Program-made: the position numbers and the translations under genes | Origin: Chitinophaga sp. YR627 | Lineage (GTDB): Bacteria; Bacteroidota; Bacteroidia; Chitinophagales; Chitinophagaceae | Assembly (NCBI RefSeq): GCF_900114995.1 | Contig: NZ_FOUX01000007.1 | Coordinates: 248,001 to 312,000, forward strand | DNA length: 64,000 nt | Direction of reading: 5' to 3' | The notes under the pieces: model-generated | What the model was told of the DNA's origin: nothing | Seen by the model: the letters and a program-made list of their open reading frames with translations, nothing else | The model's database searches: none | Shown here: positions 26,615 through 35,057 of the stretch, piece after piece | Position numbering within the stretch: the first letter of the stretch is position 1 | Layout: each line of letters opens with the position of its first letter

Positions 26615-27103
26615 ATGACAATAGAACATATCCATATCATTAATACGCCGGTAGGGGCGCTGACTATTATTGGAGATGAACAGGAGATCAATACACTCAC
26701 TTTTAAAGAAGGGCGAATGCCCACACAGGAACCGTTATCCGATGTCATGCTGCAGTGTGTGGAGGAGATGAATGCATATTTCGCAGGTAGTGCACAGGGA
26801 TTTACTTTTCCTGTTGCACAACCAGGAACAGAGTTCCAACAAACAGTGTGGCAACAACTGAGGGATATCCCTTATGGTCAGACGGTCTCTTATCTGCAAC
26901 TGGCTAAACGTATCAATAATCCGAAGAGTATCCGTGCGGTAGGCACTACTAATGGCAAGAACAGGATTGCGATCGCAGTACCCTGTCATCGTGTGATTGG
27001 GAGTGATGGTTCGCTGACAGGATATGCAGGTGGATTGTGGCGTAAGAAGTGGTTGCTGGAGCATGAGATAAAACAAAAATTCGGATCACTGGAGCTGTTT
27101 TGA
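26615..27103 (+). CDS. ogt: Methylated-DNA-[protein]-cysteine S-methyltransferase
   Basis: A 162-residue O6-methylguanine repair protein. The methyl-acceptor motif is AVPCHRVIGSDGS with C124, preceded by the Asn-hinge region (GTTNGKNRIAIAVP) and the helix-turn-helix FQQTVWQQLRDIPYGQTVSYLQLA that flips the base. It corresponds to the C-terminal domain of E. coli Ada, here as a separate protein. As the last gene of the operon it completes a full set of Ada functions spread over three genes (sensor, base excision, direct reversal). Confidence 0.95.
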   Translation: MTIEHIHIINTPVGALTIIGDEQEINTLTFKEGRMPTQEPLSDVMLQCVEEMNAYFAGSAQGFTFPVAQPGTEFQQTVWQQLRDIPYGQTVSYLQLAKRINNPKSIRAVGTTNGKNRIAIAVPCHRVIGSDGSLTGYAGGLWRKKWLLEHEIKQKFGSLELF

Positions 27104-27170
27104 TACAACAATAATATTCCGCAAGAAAACAAAACTGAAATAAAACGAAACAAAACATACCGAAAGTATC

Positions 27171-27235
27171 AACTGATCCAGCCCCTGAAATTTCAAATCT
27201 GATCTGGTCGAAAATTACAAAACTGAATCTGTTTT
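27171..27235. promoter_or_regulatory. Candidate MocR-binding repeats upstream of the decarboxylase operon
   Basis: Three related motifs are spaced 24-26 bp apart: AACTGATCCAG (27171-27181), CTGATCTGGT (27199-27208) and AACTGAATCTGTTTT (27221-27235). The middle one shares 10 of 10 core bases with the repeat before the MocR gene at 24395-24408. They lie 60-125 bp before the decarboxylase start. Confidence 0.55.
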
Positions 27236-27294
27236 ATATCCCGGAATTATTACAATTTTGAAGTCTGATACCCATTCACCATAAATCCACTCAG

Positions 27295-28707
27295 ATGAAT
27301 CAGTTATTGAACCAGGATCTGCAGCAATTAGATAATTTCTTACAGGAGATTAAGGACTACAGCGTGTTATTCTTATCCAGCATAGAGACATTGCCAGTCA
27401 AGGCAGCGACTGCTTCATTTGAGCCATTTGATCTTCCGCGAAAGGGAATGGGGGCCATGCATACCCTGTCACAATTCAGAAAGAGATATGAGGAACATCT
27501 CGCGGGCAATAGCGGTGCGCGTAACTGGGGATTTGTAACAGGAGGAGCAACAATACCAGCGATCGCAGGAGACTGGCTGACATCCGTCTTCGACATGAAC
27601 GCATCTGACAGAGACATACCGCCATTCAAAATAGAAACAGAAACCATCTCAATGCTCCGGCAACTGTTTGGGTTGCCGGATGCATTTTCCGGAAACTTTG
27701 TGACAGGGGCCACCATGGCAAATTTCTCCGGACTGGCCATTGCGAGACAATGGTTAGGAAAGCAGTTGGGCGTTGATGTGGCGCAGGAAGGAATGGCAGC
27801 ATTGGCAAATGCAAAGATCGTTTCCTGTACACCACACTCCAGTAGTGTAAAATCAATGGCCATGCTGGGTTTTGGAAGAAATGCACTGGTGAAGTTACCT
27901 GCATTACCGGGACGGGAAGCATTTGATATTGATGCATTGAAAGAATACCTGCAGGCACATAAAGGTGAGCCATTGATTGTGCTGGCAAGTGCCGGTACCG
28001 TAAATACAGTTGACTTTGATGATTTGCAGGCGATTGTAGCATTGAAGAAAGAATACAATTTCTGGTTGCATGTAGATGCCGCTTTTGGTGCATTTGCAGC
28101 CTGTGTGCCTGAATATAAACATCTGCTGGATGGATGGGAATGGGCGGACAGTATTACAATTGATGCACACAAGTGGCTCAATGTGCCGTATGATGCAGCG
28201 ATGGTATTTACCCGTCATTTGCAGTTGCAGCTGGATACGTTTAAGAATGTAGGCGCCGCTTACCTGGGCGACCCCGAAAAAGATTTTAAGTACAGCAATT
28301 ATACACCTGAAAATTCACGACGACTTCGTGCATTACCAGCCTGGTTCACATTGGTGGCCTATGGCGCCGAAGGATATACAGCTATTGTGAATAATAATAT
28401 ACAGTTAGCCCGTCAGCTGGGAACATTGATCAGTGAGAATGATGCTTTCCGCTTATTGGCCCCTGTCAGATTATGTGTTGTTTGTTTCACGCTGAACGTA
28501 GCGGATGAAGAGAAACAGACAGCCATCGATGCATTCCTGAAAGCATTGAACGATAGCGGTAAAGTCATGCTGACGCCAACCGTTTATCAGGGCGTTCCGG
28601 CTATCCGGGCAGCTTTGGTCAACTGGCGTACTACAGAAAAGGATCTGACCATTGCATGGGAAGATATGTTGCAACAGGCAGCAGGACCGACTGTAGGAGA
28701 GGACTGA
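27295..28707 (+). CDS. PLP-dependent group II-type decarboxylase (aromatic amino acid decarboxylase-like)
   Basis: A 470-residue enzyme of the pyridoxal-dependent decarboxylase family. The PLP lysine is K293 in DAHKWLN and the cofactor Asp is D261 in HVDAAFGAF; TGATMANFSGLAIAR is the phosphate-binding area. The family decarboxylates aromatic amino acids, glutamate or related substrates, and some members act as aldehyde synthases or lyases. The substrate cannot be fixed from sequence. It is the first gene of an operon with an EamA exporter and a GNAT-DinB protein, so its product may be exported by that transporter. Confidence 0.88.
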   Translation: MNQLLNQDLQQLDNFLQEIKDYSVLFLSSIETLPVKAATASFEPFDLPRKGMGAMHTLSQFRKRYEEHLAGNSGARNWGFVTGGATIPAIAGDWLTSVFDMNASDRDIPPFKIETETISMLRQLFGLPDAFSGNFVTGATMANFSGLAIARQWLGKQLGVDVAQEGMAALANAKIVSCTPHSSSVKSMAMLGFGRNALVKLPALPGREAFDIDALKEYLQAHKGEPLIVLASAGTVNTVDFDDLQAIVALKKEYNFWLHVDAAFGAFAACVPEYKHLLDGWEWADSITIDAHKWLNVPYDAAMVFTRHLQLQLDTFKNVGAAYLGDPEKDFKYSNYTPENSRRLRALPAWFTLVAYGAEGYTAIVNNNIQLARQLGTLISENDAFRLLAPVRLCVVCFTLNVADEEKQTAIDAFLKALNDSGKVMLTPTVYQGVPAIRAALVNWRTTEKDLTIAWEDMLQQAAGPTVGED

Positions 28708-28740
28708 TCTATTATTAATTCACCATAACAACTTCGGAGT

Positions 28741-29658
28741 ATGAAAAAGTCAAACACGAATGCCTATATGGCATTGGTGCTGGTAAGTATTTTCTGGGGT
28801 ACCACCTATCTGGCTTCCAGGATTGGCGTACGCCACACACATGGATTAATGCTGGCTGGCGTCAGACAGACAATTGCCGGCGTCCTTTTAACAGGTTTCT
28901 TTTTACTGAGAGGGTTTAAATTTCCGGAAAAGATCATGCTGTCACGCCTCTTTGTGATTGGCGTCATGATGCTTTGTATGAGCAATGGTTTAATTACATG
29001 GGCCATGCAATATATTCCCAGTGGTCTCTGTGCAATTATTGTCGCAACAGTGCCTATCTGGATAACTATATTCAGTTATTTTCTGGTACAACGTACAAAA
29101 TTTACCATCTTGCTGATCGCTGGCATGTTGGTTGGATTACTCGGGGTAGGAGGGATCTTTTATGATTATCTGCCCAGCCTTGCAAATCCGGAATTCCGGT
29201 TTGGTATTTTCCTGACCCTGATCTCCTGTATCAGCTGGGCGATCGGTTCAGTACTGACGGCAAGATGGGCGCTCAGGATAAACTTTTTATACGGCGCCGG
29301 TTTTCAGATGCTGTTCAGTGGTATTGTCATGACGGGGACAGCTATACTTATGGGGTATTCTTTACCGTTAGACGGTTTTAATAAGGAACTTTGGGGCAGT
29401 ATCGTTTATCTGGTCTTCTTCGGTTCCATACTGGGATACTCCTCTTATGTATTCGCATTGAACAACCTGCCGACTTCCCTGGCTTCCGTATACGCCTATA
29501 TTAATCCGATTGTGGCGGTACTCCTGGGCTGGCTGATCCTGCAGGAACACCTGAACTGGACAACAGGACTTTCCTGTCTGGTAACATTGGGTGGCGTTTA
29601 TATGGTAAATATGGCTGTAAACAGAAATAAAAAAGAATATGGAACCACTAAATCATGA
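28741..29658 (+). CDS. EamA/DMT-family transporter
   Basis: A 305-residue membrane protein with ten predicted helices in two EamA repeats (LVLVSIFWGTTYLASRIGV in the first, ISCISWAIGSVLTARWAL in the second, and YINPIVAVLLGWLILQEHL near the end). DMT transporters export amino acids or metabolites. EamA genes are often controlled by MocR regulators, and MocR-type motifs lie upstream of this operon. The gene starts 33 bp after the decarboxylase stop and overlaps the next gene by 20 bp. Confidence 0.92.
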   Translation: MKKSNTNAYMALVLVSIFWGTTYLASRIGVRHTHGLMLAGVRQTIAGVLLTGFFLLRGFKFPEKIMLSRLFVIGVMMLCMSNGLITWAMQYIPSGLCAIIVATVPIWITIFSYFLVQRTKFTILLIAGMLVGLLGVGGIFYDYLPSLANPEFRFGIFLTLISCISWAIGSVLTARWALRINFLYGAGFQMLFSGIVMTGTAILMGYSLPLDGFNKELWGSIVYLVFFGSILGYSSYVFALNNLPTSLASVYAYINPIVAVLLGWLILQEHLNWTTGLSCLVTLGGVYMVNMAVNRNKKEYGTTKS

Positions 29659-30571
29659 GGTTAGTCTGATAGACTACATCCCGGCTTATCAGCCGCATTT
29701 CGAACGACTGAACCGGTGGTGGATAGAAAAGTACTTTACCGTTGAGCCGGTAGACGTAGACGTGCTGGGTAATCCTGATAAGCATATTATAGCTAAGGGA
29801 GGAGACATTATTTTCGCCGCTGTAGGTGAAAATATCGTTGGGACCGTAGCCTTGAAACCAATAGATGACGTTAGTGCGGAAATGACTAAGATGGCCGTGG
29901 ACGAAGCTTATCAGGGGCACAAGATAGGTTGGAAACTGGCAAAGGGAATATTGGAACTGGCCAGAAAGAAGGGATTAGAGAAGGTAATATTGTATTCCAA
30001 TACAAGACTGGCGCCTGCCATTACCATGTACCAGAAGCTCGGATTCAGGGAAATTCCAGTGGAAGAAGGACGTTATGTACGGAGTGATATCAAGATGGAG
30101 ATCATCCTGGCGGAGGAAAACCCGCATTATATCATCGCGGAAGAACTTTTAAAGACGATAAATACGGCGTTGCCACTTTTACGTGAGATATCCGAAATGA
30201 CAGCAGCAGAGCGGTTTTCCAGGTATAAATGGAGCCCGAAGGAGATCATCGGACATTTAATTGATTCAGCAATTAATAATAATGTTCGTTTTATACGATC
30301 ACAACAAATATCTTTGCTGGAAATTCCTGGTTATGCACAGGAATTTTGGGTAAAGGGACAAGCCTGGCAGTTGAGCAGCTGGCAGGAAATTATCGAATTA
30401 TGGGCGGGGATGAACAGACATCTGGCGTTAACAATACGCGCCATACCCGCTGGAGCACTAAACAACCTTATCAGTATTAATGAGAAAGAACCTGTCACAC
30501 TGCAATATGTGGTGACGGATTATTTGCATCATTTAAAACACCACCTGACACAAGTGAAAATAATATTATAA
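29639..30571 (+). CDS. GNAT acetyltransferase fused to a DinB-like domain
   Basis: A 310-residue two-domain protein. Residues about 1-155 form a GNAT acetyltransferase (MTKMAVDEAYQGHKIGWKLAKGILELARKKG is the acetyl-CoA binding motif; YSNTRLAPAITMYQKLGF follows). Residues about 160-310 form a DinB/YfiT-type four-helix domain (WSPKEIIGHLIDSAINNNVRF, and the C-terminal His-rich VVTDYLHHLKHHL). DinB proteins often bind a metal through three His and can carry thiol-dependent transferase activity. The two enzymes are usually separate genes. The start lies 20 bp inside the EamA gene. Confidence 0.85.
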   Translation: MEPLNHEVSLIDYIPAYQPHFERLNRWWIEKYFTVEPVDVDVLGNPDKHIIAKGGDIIFAAVGENIVGTVALKPIDDVSAEMTKMAVDEAYQGHKIGWKLAKGILELARKKGLEKVILYSNTRLAPAITMYQKLGFREIPVEEGRYVRSDIKMEIILAEENPHYIIAEELLKTINTALPLLREISEMTAAERFSRYKWSPKEIIGHLIDSAINNNVRFIRSQQISLLEIPGYAQEFWVKGQAWQLSSWQEIIELWAGMNRHLALTIRAIPAGALNNLISINEKEPVTLQYVVTDYLHHLKHHLTQVKIIL

Positions 30572-30633
30572 AAGATACGATTTAGATTTAGGTATGATGT
30601 TCAAAAGGTATTTACCGCCGACATCTGGTTGAC

Positions 30634-30668
30634 ACCGTCTCGTTTCTTAACGAGGCGGTTTTTTTTTA
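30634..30668 (+). terminator. Terminator after the GNAT-DinB gene
   Basis: ACCGTCTCG and CGAGGCGGT form a stem with one G-T pair around TTTCTTAA (30634-30659), followed by a run of T residues, just before the Nudix start at 30682. Confidence 0.85.
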
Positions 30669-30681
30669 TTTTCGTCCCCGT

Positions 30682-31239
30682 ATGGAAATGCAACAGAACC
30701 CCTGGACGATCTTGTCCAGCGAGAAGAAATACGACAATCCCTGGATCAAAGTGACAGAACACCAGGTGATCAACCCTTCAGGCGGCAACGGTATCTATGG
30801 AGTGGTACACTTCAAGAACGCCGCGATCGGAGTAGTCGCCCTGGATGAACACAATAATATATACCTGGTAGGGCAGTACCGCTTCCCACTTGAGCAATTC
30901 AGCTGGGAGATCCCGGAAGGTGGTGGCCCATTAGGTGTAGATCCTTTATTGGGCGCTCAACGGGAACTGCTGGAGGAAACCGGTCTGGTAGCGGCGGACT
31001 GGCAACCCATTGTACATATGCACCTGTCTAATTCAGTATCAGATGAAGCCGCTGTCATATTTCTGGCCCGTAACCTGGAGCAACGGGAGGCTGAACCAGA
31101 GGAAACTGAACAACTGTTCACTAAAAAGGTGCCCTTTGAGGCCGCTTATCAGATGGTGAAAAACCATGAAATCACCGATTCCATGTCCGTTGCAGCTATT
31201 CTGAAGCTGAAACTGATGATGCTGGAAGGTGAGATTTAG
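30682..31239 (+). CDS. Nudix hydrolase (ADP-ribose pyrophosphatase-like)
   Basis: A 185-residue Nudix protein with the box GGGPLGVDPLLGAQRELLEETG (about residues 75-96). The REL-EE-TG core is intact, but the first Glu of the canonical GX5E motif is Val here. The fold and surrounding residues (YLVGQYRFPLEQFSWEIPEGG) are typical of ADP-ribose and ADP-sugar pyrophosphatases, so it may hydrolyse nucleoside-diphosphate sugars. Activity could be altered by the missing Glu. It is preceded by a terminator and stands alone. Confidence 0.85.
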   Translation: MEMQQNPWTILSSEKKYDNPWIKVTEHQVINPSGGNGIYGVVHFKNAAIGVVALDEHNNIYLVGQYRFPLEQFSWEIPEGGGPLGVDPLLGAQRELLEETGLVAADWQPIVHMHLSNSVSDEAAVIFLARNLEQREAEPEETEQLFTKKVPFEAAYQMVKNHEITDSMSVAAILKLKLMMLEGEI

Positions 31240-31299
31240 CCGGTCCATCAAGCCTGGAGATCCGGACATTTATAGCCATCCGTCAGGAATGGGAGCCCC

Positions 31300-31326
31300 C
31301 TAATTCCTAATTCGTAATTCCTAATT
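31300..31326. repeat. AATTCCTAATT-type tandem repeat
   Basis: Overlapping copies of TAATTCCTAATT/TAATTCGTAATT, a simple repeat frequent between genes in Bacteroidota. No role is known. Confidence 0.6.
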
Positions 31327-31352
31327 GGTTATAAATTCCGTTCTTTGCAGTA

Positions 31353-32144
31353 ATGGAACAACGAAAATTTAAGAAGCCTGGCGGTTTCCGCCAGCATGCT
31401 CCCAGGCCAAAGGCCTCATCTCTGGTGATTGGCAGACAGCCAATTGTGGAAGCGATGAAAGCAGGCAAGGCCATCGAGCGTATTTTTATGTTGCGTGGTG
31501 CAACAGGGGAGATCATTCCTCAGATCAGACAGTTAGCAGAACAATATAATATTCCTATAAATCTGGTCCCGGTAGAAAAGCTGAATGGGTTAACCTCCGC
31601 TAATCACCAGGGCTGTGTGGCCATTACCGGCAATATCAACTACCTGGATCTCCAGGATGTGATATCACATGTAACAGAACAGGGTCAGACCCCTTTGTTC
31701 CTGATCCTGGATGGTATTACCGACGTCCGTAATATCGGGGCCATTGCCCGTAGTGCGGTTTGTTGCGGCGCCCAGGCAATCATTATCCCTGATAGAGGAA
31801 TCGCTGCCCTGAATGAGGAAGCCATTAAATCTTCCGCAGGTGCATTGGAAACGATCTCCGTATGCCGGGTGAACAGTTTGCTTAAAGCGATCGATACCCT
31901 CCATCTGAATGGTATCAAGGTGATTGCCAGCGAAATGGAAGCTGAAACCAAGCTCTATGACTGTCAGTTACAGGAGCCGGTAGCGGTAATTATGGGATCG
32001 GAAGATAAGGGCGTGTTCCCGGCATTGATAAAAGCTTCGGATACCCTGTTCCACATTCCTATGGCCGGAAACTTTGAGTCATTCAATGTCTCTGTTGCGG
32101 CGGGCATCATCCTGTATGAAGCCATGAAACAGAGAGGCGCATAA
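31353..32144 (+). CDS. rlmB: RNA 2'-O-methyltransferase, RlmB-like (SPOUT family)
   Basis: A 263-residue TrmH/SpoU-type enzyme. The N-terminal substrate-binding domain (about 20-95) is followed by the knotted SPOUT domain with the three family motifs: LDGITDVRNIGAIARSA, AVIMGSEDKGV and IPMAGNFESFNVSVAAGI. RlmB methylates G2251 in the peptidyl-transferase centre of 23S rRNA, and the length and motif pattern favour this over tRNA-specific TrmH. It lies directly upstream of the HMG-CoA lyase gene on the same strand. Confidence 0.9.
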   Translation: MEQRKFKKPGGFRQHAPRPKASSLVIGRQPIVEAMKAGKAIERIFMLRGATGEIIPQIRQLAEQYNIPINLVPVEKLNGLTSANHQGCVAITGNINYLDLQDVISHVTEQGQTPLFLILDGITDVRNIGAIARSAVCCGAQAIIIPDRGIAALNEEAIKSSAGALETISVCRVNSLLKAIDTLHLNGIKVIASEMEAETKLYDCQLQEPVAVIMGSEDKGVFPALIKASDTLFHIPMAGNFESFNVSVAAGIILYEAMKQRGA

Positions 32145-32158
32145 AAAATCTCCAGTAA

Positions 32159-33004
32159 ATGAAATTGATCGAATGTCCACGTGATGCCATGCAAGGCTGG
32201 CACAGGTTAATCAGCACGGATGAAAAGGTTGAGTATCTGAATGCCCTGCTGAAAGTTGGGTTTGATACCCTTGATTTTGGCAGCTTTGTGTCGCCCAAAG
32301 CCATTCCCCAGATGGCCGATACCACTGATGTGATATCCCGTCTGGATATGAGCAGTGCTAAAAGCAAATTGCTGGCGATCGTCGCCAATCAGCGGGGAGC
32401 TGAAGAGGCGGTGGTGTTCGATAAAATTTCATATCTGGGATATCCTTTCTCTATCTCCGAGACTTTCCAGTTGCGTAATACCAACAAAACGATCAGCGCT
32501 TCCATGGAACTGGTAGATACCATGCAGGAACTGTGTATCAAAAACAGTAAACAGCTGGTGGTTTACATTTCCATGGGCTTTGGCAACCCTTACGGGGATC
32601 CATATGATGCTTCCATCGCTTTACAGTGGGTGGAAGAATTAGTAAAGCGGGACATTACAACAATTTCGCTGGCTGATACGGTTGGTGTTGCCAATCCGGA
32701 GATCATCACCAAACTGTTTTCTACGCTTATACCTGCTTACCCGGAAGTGGAATTCGGCGCACACTTTCATTCCGCTCCCCATAACTGGGAGGAAAAAGTA
32801 GCTGCTGCCTACGACCAGGGATGCAGACGTTTTGATAGCGCCATTAAAGGCATTGGTGGTTGTCCGATGGCCAAAGATGAACTGGTCGGCAATCTCGCCA
32901 CCGAGCGCCTGCTCGACTTCAGTATGCAGCGTCACGAACAGCTCGGCCTGGACTTCGCTGCATTACAGACCGCTCAGCAGTTAGCAGACCGTATTTTTTA
33001 TTAG
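32159..33004 (+). CDS. Hydroxymethylglutaryl-CoA lyase
   Basis: A 281-residue HMGL-family TIM-barrel protein. The start motif IECPRDAMQGW corresponds to the catalytic V-x-PRDGLQ of HMG-CoA lyases, FGSFVSPKAIPQMAD is the metal-site strand, and GAHFHSAPHNWEEKVAAAYDQGC and GIGGCPMAKDELVGN contain the His and Cys residues of the active site. It splits HMG-CoA to acetyl-CoA and acetoacetate in leucine breakdown. The gene starts 15 bp after rlmB and is followed 10 bp later by the GSCFA gene. Confidence 0.93.
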   Translation: MKLIECPRDAMQGWHRLISTDEKVEYLNALLKVGFDTLDFGSFVSPKAIPQMADTTDVISRLDMSSAKSKLLAIVANQRGAEEAVVFDKISYLGYPFSISETFQLRNTNKTISASMELVDTMQELCIKNSKQLVVYISMGFGNPYGDPYDASIALQWVEELVKRDITTISLADTVGVANPEIITKLFSTLIPAYPEVEFGAHFHSAPHNWEEKVAAAYDQGCRRFDSAIKGIGGCPMAKDELVGNLATERLLDFSMQRHEQLGLDFAALQTAQQLADRIFY

Positions 33005-33013
33005 TCTTGTATC

Positions 33014-33994
33014 ATGACAAACTTTCGTCTGACCTTTCCCGTTTCTCCGCTTGCAACACCCGTCAGCTATACCGATAAGATATTGATGATAGGTTCCTGC
33101 TTTGCAGAAGAAATAGGAGAGCGCTTACAACAATATCATTTCGATGCCCTGATCAATCCTCATGGGATCCTTTATAATCCCATCAGCATCACACAGGCAC
33201 TACATACTTATCTCGACGGAAAAAAATATACAACGGCTGATCTGTTCCGGCAAAATGACTTATGGCATAGCTGGGATCATCACAGCCGTTTCTCCGGTAT
33301 CAATCCCGAAGAAGTACTCGCAGGAATTAATGCAGCACAGGAAGCTGCTGCCAGACAACTGGAAGAAGCAGACTGGCTTATTATCACCCTTGGTTCTGCA
33401 TTTACTTATTCATTGACCAGCAATAACTATGTGGTAGGTAACTGCCATAAAGTACCCGCAGCGTCCTTCCATAAGAAACTCTTATCCCCGCCAGACGCCA
33501 TCTCCGCACTGGATAACCTGATGCACCGTTTGTTTTTCCGCAACCGGAAAGTAAAGATTATGTTTACCATCAGCCCTGTACGTTATGCACGCGACGGCGT
33601 AGTGGAGAACAACCTCAGTAAAGCTGTGCTGATACAGACGGTGCACCACCTGGTGAATAAATTCGACCGACTGTTTTATTTCCCGGCATACGAACTGGTC
33701 ATCGATGACCTGCGTGATTACAGGTTTTATAAAGAAGATTTGGTACATCCGAATGAACAGGCTGTAAATTATGTGTGGGATCATTTTACAGCAAATTGTC
33801 TGCAGGAGTCAGACAAACACCTCTTACCACGCGTAGCAGAGATCATCAGAGCAATGCAGCATAGGCCGTTTAATCCAGACGGAGCGCAGCATCAGCAGTT
33901 CTTACAGACGTATGCCCGAAAGACAAAGCAGTTGATGGAAGAACATCCGTTTTTGCGGTTGGAGGCTGAGTTGAAGTACTTCCAGGGAGCGTAA
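33014..33994 (+). CDS. GSCFA-domain protein
   Basis: A 326-residue protein with the family motif GSCFAE at residues 27-32 in KILMIGSCFAEEIGERL. GSCFA proteins resemble SGNH/GDSL-type esterases, and the motif Ser would be the nucleophile. A conserved HPNEQAVNYVWDHF segment near residue 257 could supply the His of the active site. Its substrate is unknown; a cell-surface or lipid deacylase role is often suggested. It closes a run of three co-oriented core genes. Confidence 0.9.
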   Translation: MTNFRLTFPVSPLATPVSYTDKILMIGSCFAEEIGERLQQYHFDALINPHGILYNPISITQALHTYLDGKKYTTADLFRQNDLWHSWDHHSRFSGINPEEVLAGINAAQEAAARQLEEADWLIITLGSAFTYSLTSNNYVVGNCHKVPAASFHKKLLSPPDAISALDNLMHRLFFRNRKVKIMFTISPVRYARDGVVENNLSKAVLIQTVHHLVNKFDRLFYFPAYELVIDDLRDYRFYKEDLVHPNEQAVNYVWDHFTANCLQESDKHLLPRVAEIIRAMQHRPFNPDGAQHQQFLQTYARKTKQLMEEHPFLRLEAELKYFQGA

Positions 33995-34078
33995 AAAAGT
34001 TTACGCGAAGAAAAAATTTAAAAAAAATGGGAATTGTAAATCTTTAAATGTAATATTGCACCCCCGTTCAGCGGGAAT

Positions 34079-34154
34079 GATTCCGTAGCTCAGTTGGTAG
34101 AGCAATACACTTTTAATGTATGGGTCCTGGGTTCGAGTCCCAGCGGGATCACCA
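34079..34154 (+). tRNA. tRNA-Lys (anticodon TTT)
   Basis: A 76-base gene with acceptor stem GATTCCG/CGGGATC (one T-G pair), anticodon loop ACTTTTAAT with anticodon TTT, T-loop GTTCGAGTC and an encoded CCA (34152-34154). A terminator follows immediately. Confidence 0.97.
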
Positions 34155-34199
34155 AACCCGACTTCTTGAGAATAGTCTCAAAAGGTCGGGTTTCTTCTT
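34154..34199 (+). terminator. Terminator after tRNA-Lys
   Basis: AAACCCGAC (34154-34162) pairs with GTCGGGTTT (34185-34193), and TTGAGA with TCTCAA inside it, followed by a T-rich tail. Confidence 0.9.
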
Positions 34200-34563
34200 T
34201 GTATGAAGTGCCCGTCAGGTCTGCAACGAGCGCAAATAAAGGATTAAATTTTGTGTTTCGAGGTTGGTCATTTTCCTTATTATAATAGATACCTTCCGCA
34301 AATATCGTTTTCTGCAATCTTTGTTTTTCCTGATAACTGCTAAGATTCCACATCAGAGCGGATTTCGTGACATGCTAAGTAGCAAATTCAATGTATTTTT
34401 CCAGGTTCGAGGCATTTAAAGGGCAAGGTTCTAGTTGATCCAATAATTCATTACGTTCAGCATTATTATCTCGCTCAGGATAGTCATAATAAAGAATAGT
34501 GGCCAGTACAAATGGAGGTTTCATAAACCTATTTTCAGAACGAAGAAGTAAAAAACGTGAAAA
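34200..34563. other. Gap between tRNA-Lys and the cupin genes
   Basis: A 360-bp stretch with no strong gene. It contains only the small possible reading frame at 34375-34524 on the minus strand. Confidence 0.5.
34375..34524 (-). CDS. Possible small protein or gene fragment (49 residues)
   Basis: An ATG-initiated frame of 49 residues, MKPPFVLATILYYDYPERD..., acidic and with one Cys. It lies after the cupin gene and before the tRNA-Lys terminator. No family was recognised; it may be the start of a broken gene. Confidence 0.25.
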   Translation of the reverse strand: MKPPFVLATILYYDYPERDNNAERNELLDQLEPCPLNASNLEKYIEFAT

Positions 34564-35016
34564 TTACTTCGCACTTGAGTATTCCGCATCGGTTACTTGT
34601 TGTAGCCATACTGTATTACCTTTTTGAGAGGAATATATAGCCATATAAGTGACCCCAGTATTCGCTGAGGCACCATGCCAATGTTCTATCCCGGGCTGAC
34701 ATTTTATTATCTCTCCTTTGCGCACTGTCTGTTTCGGTTTTCCTCTTTCCTGGTAATAACCAATTCCTTCGGTAATAATGAGAATCTGCCCTGCAGGATG
34801 TGAATGCCACGCCAGCCTTTTTCCGGGCTCAAAAGACGCAACAGCTATATTAAAATTGAAGATGCTGTCAGCTTTAATCAATTCGATAAGTGTATTGTTT
34901 CCTGTATTCCGTACAGGTATGGCTACTCCGTTGTGTGAATAGGGCGAAGCGTCCTGTGCAGATGCATAATTGTGCCAAATAATAAGGAACAACAGCAGAC
35001 AACTTAATTTTTTCAT
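34564..35016 (-). CDS. Secreted cupin-domain protein 1
   Basis: A 150-residue cupin starting at ATG 35016, which gives the signal peptide MKKLSCLLLFLIIWHNYASAQ. Metal-binding histidines are in the cupin motifs WHSHPAGQIL (motif 1) and IEHWHGAS (motif 2), resembling the mandelonitrile-lyase/(R)-selective cupin group that accompanies carboxymuconolactone decarboxylase proteins. It is a close paralogue of the next upstream cupin gene, so the two look like a tandem duplication. It is the last gene of the minus-strand oxidoreductase run. Confidence 0.85.
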   Translation of the reverse strand: MKKLSCLLLFLIIWHNYASAQDASPYSHNGVAIPVRNTGNNTLIELIKADSIFNFNIAVASFEPGKRLAWHSHPAGQILIITEGIGYYQERGKPKQTVRKGEIIKCQPGIEHWHGASANTGVTYMAIYSSQKGNTVWLQQVTDAEYSSAK

Positions 35017-35057
35017 GCTTATTTTTTTAGGTATTGTTATCAATGAATTTGTATTCT

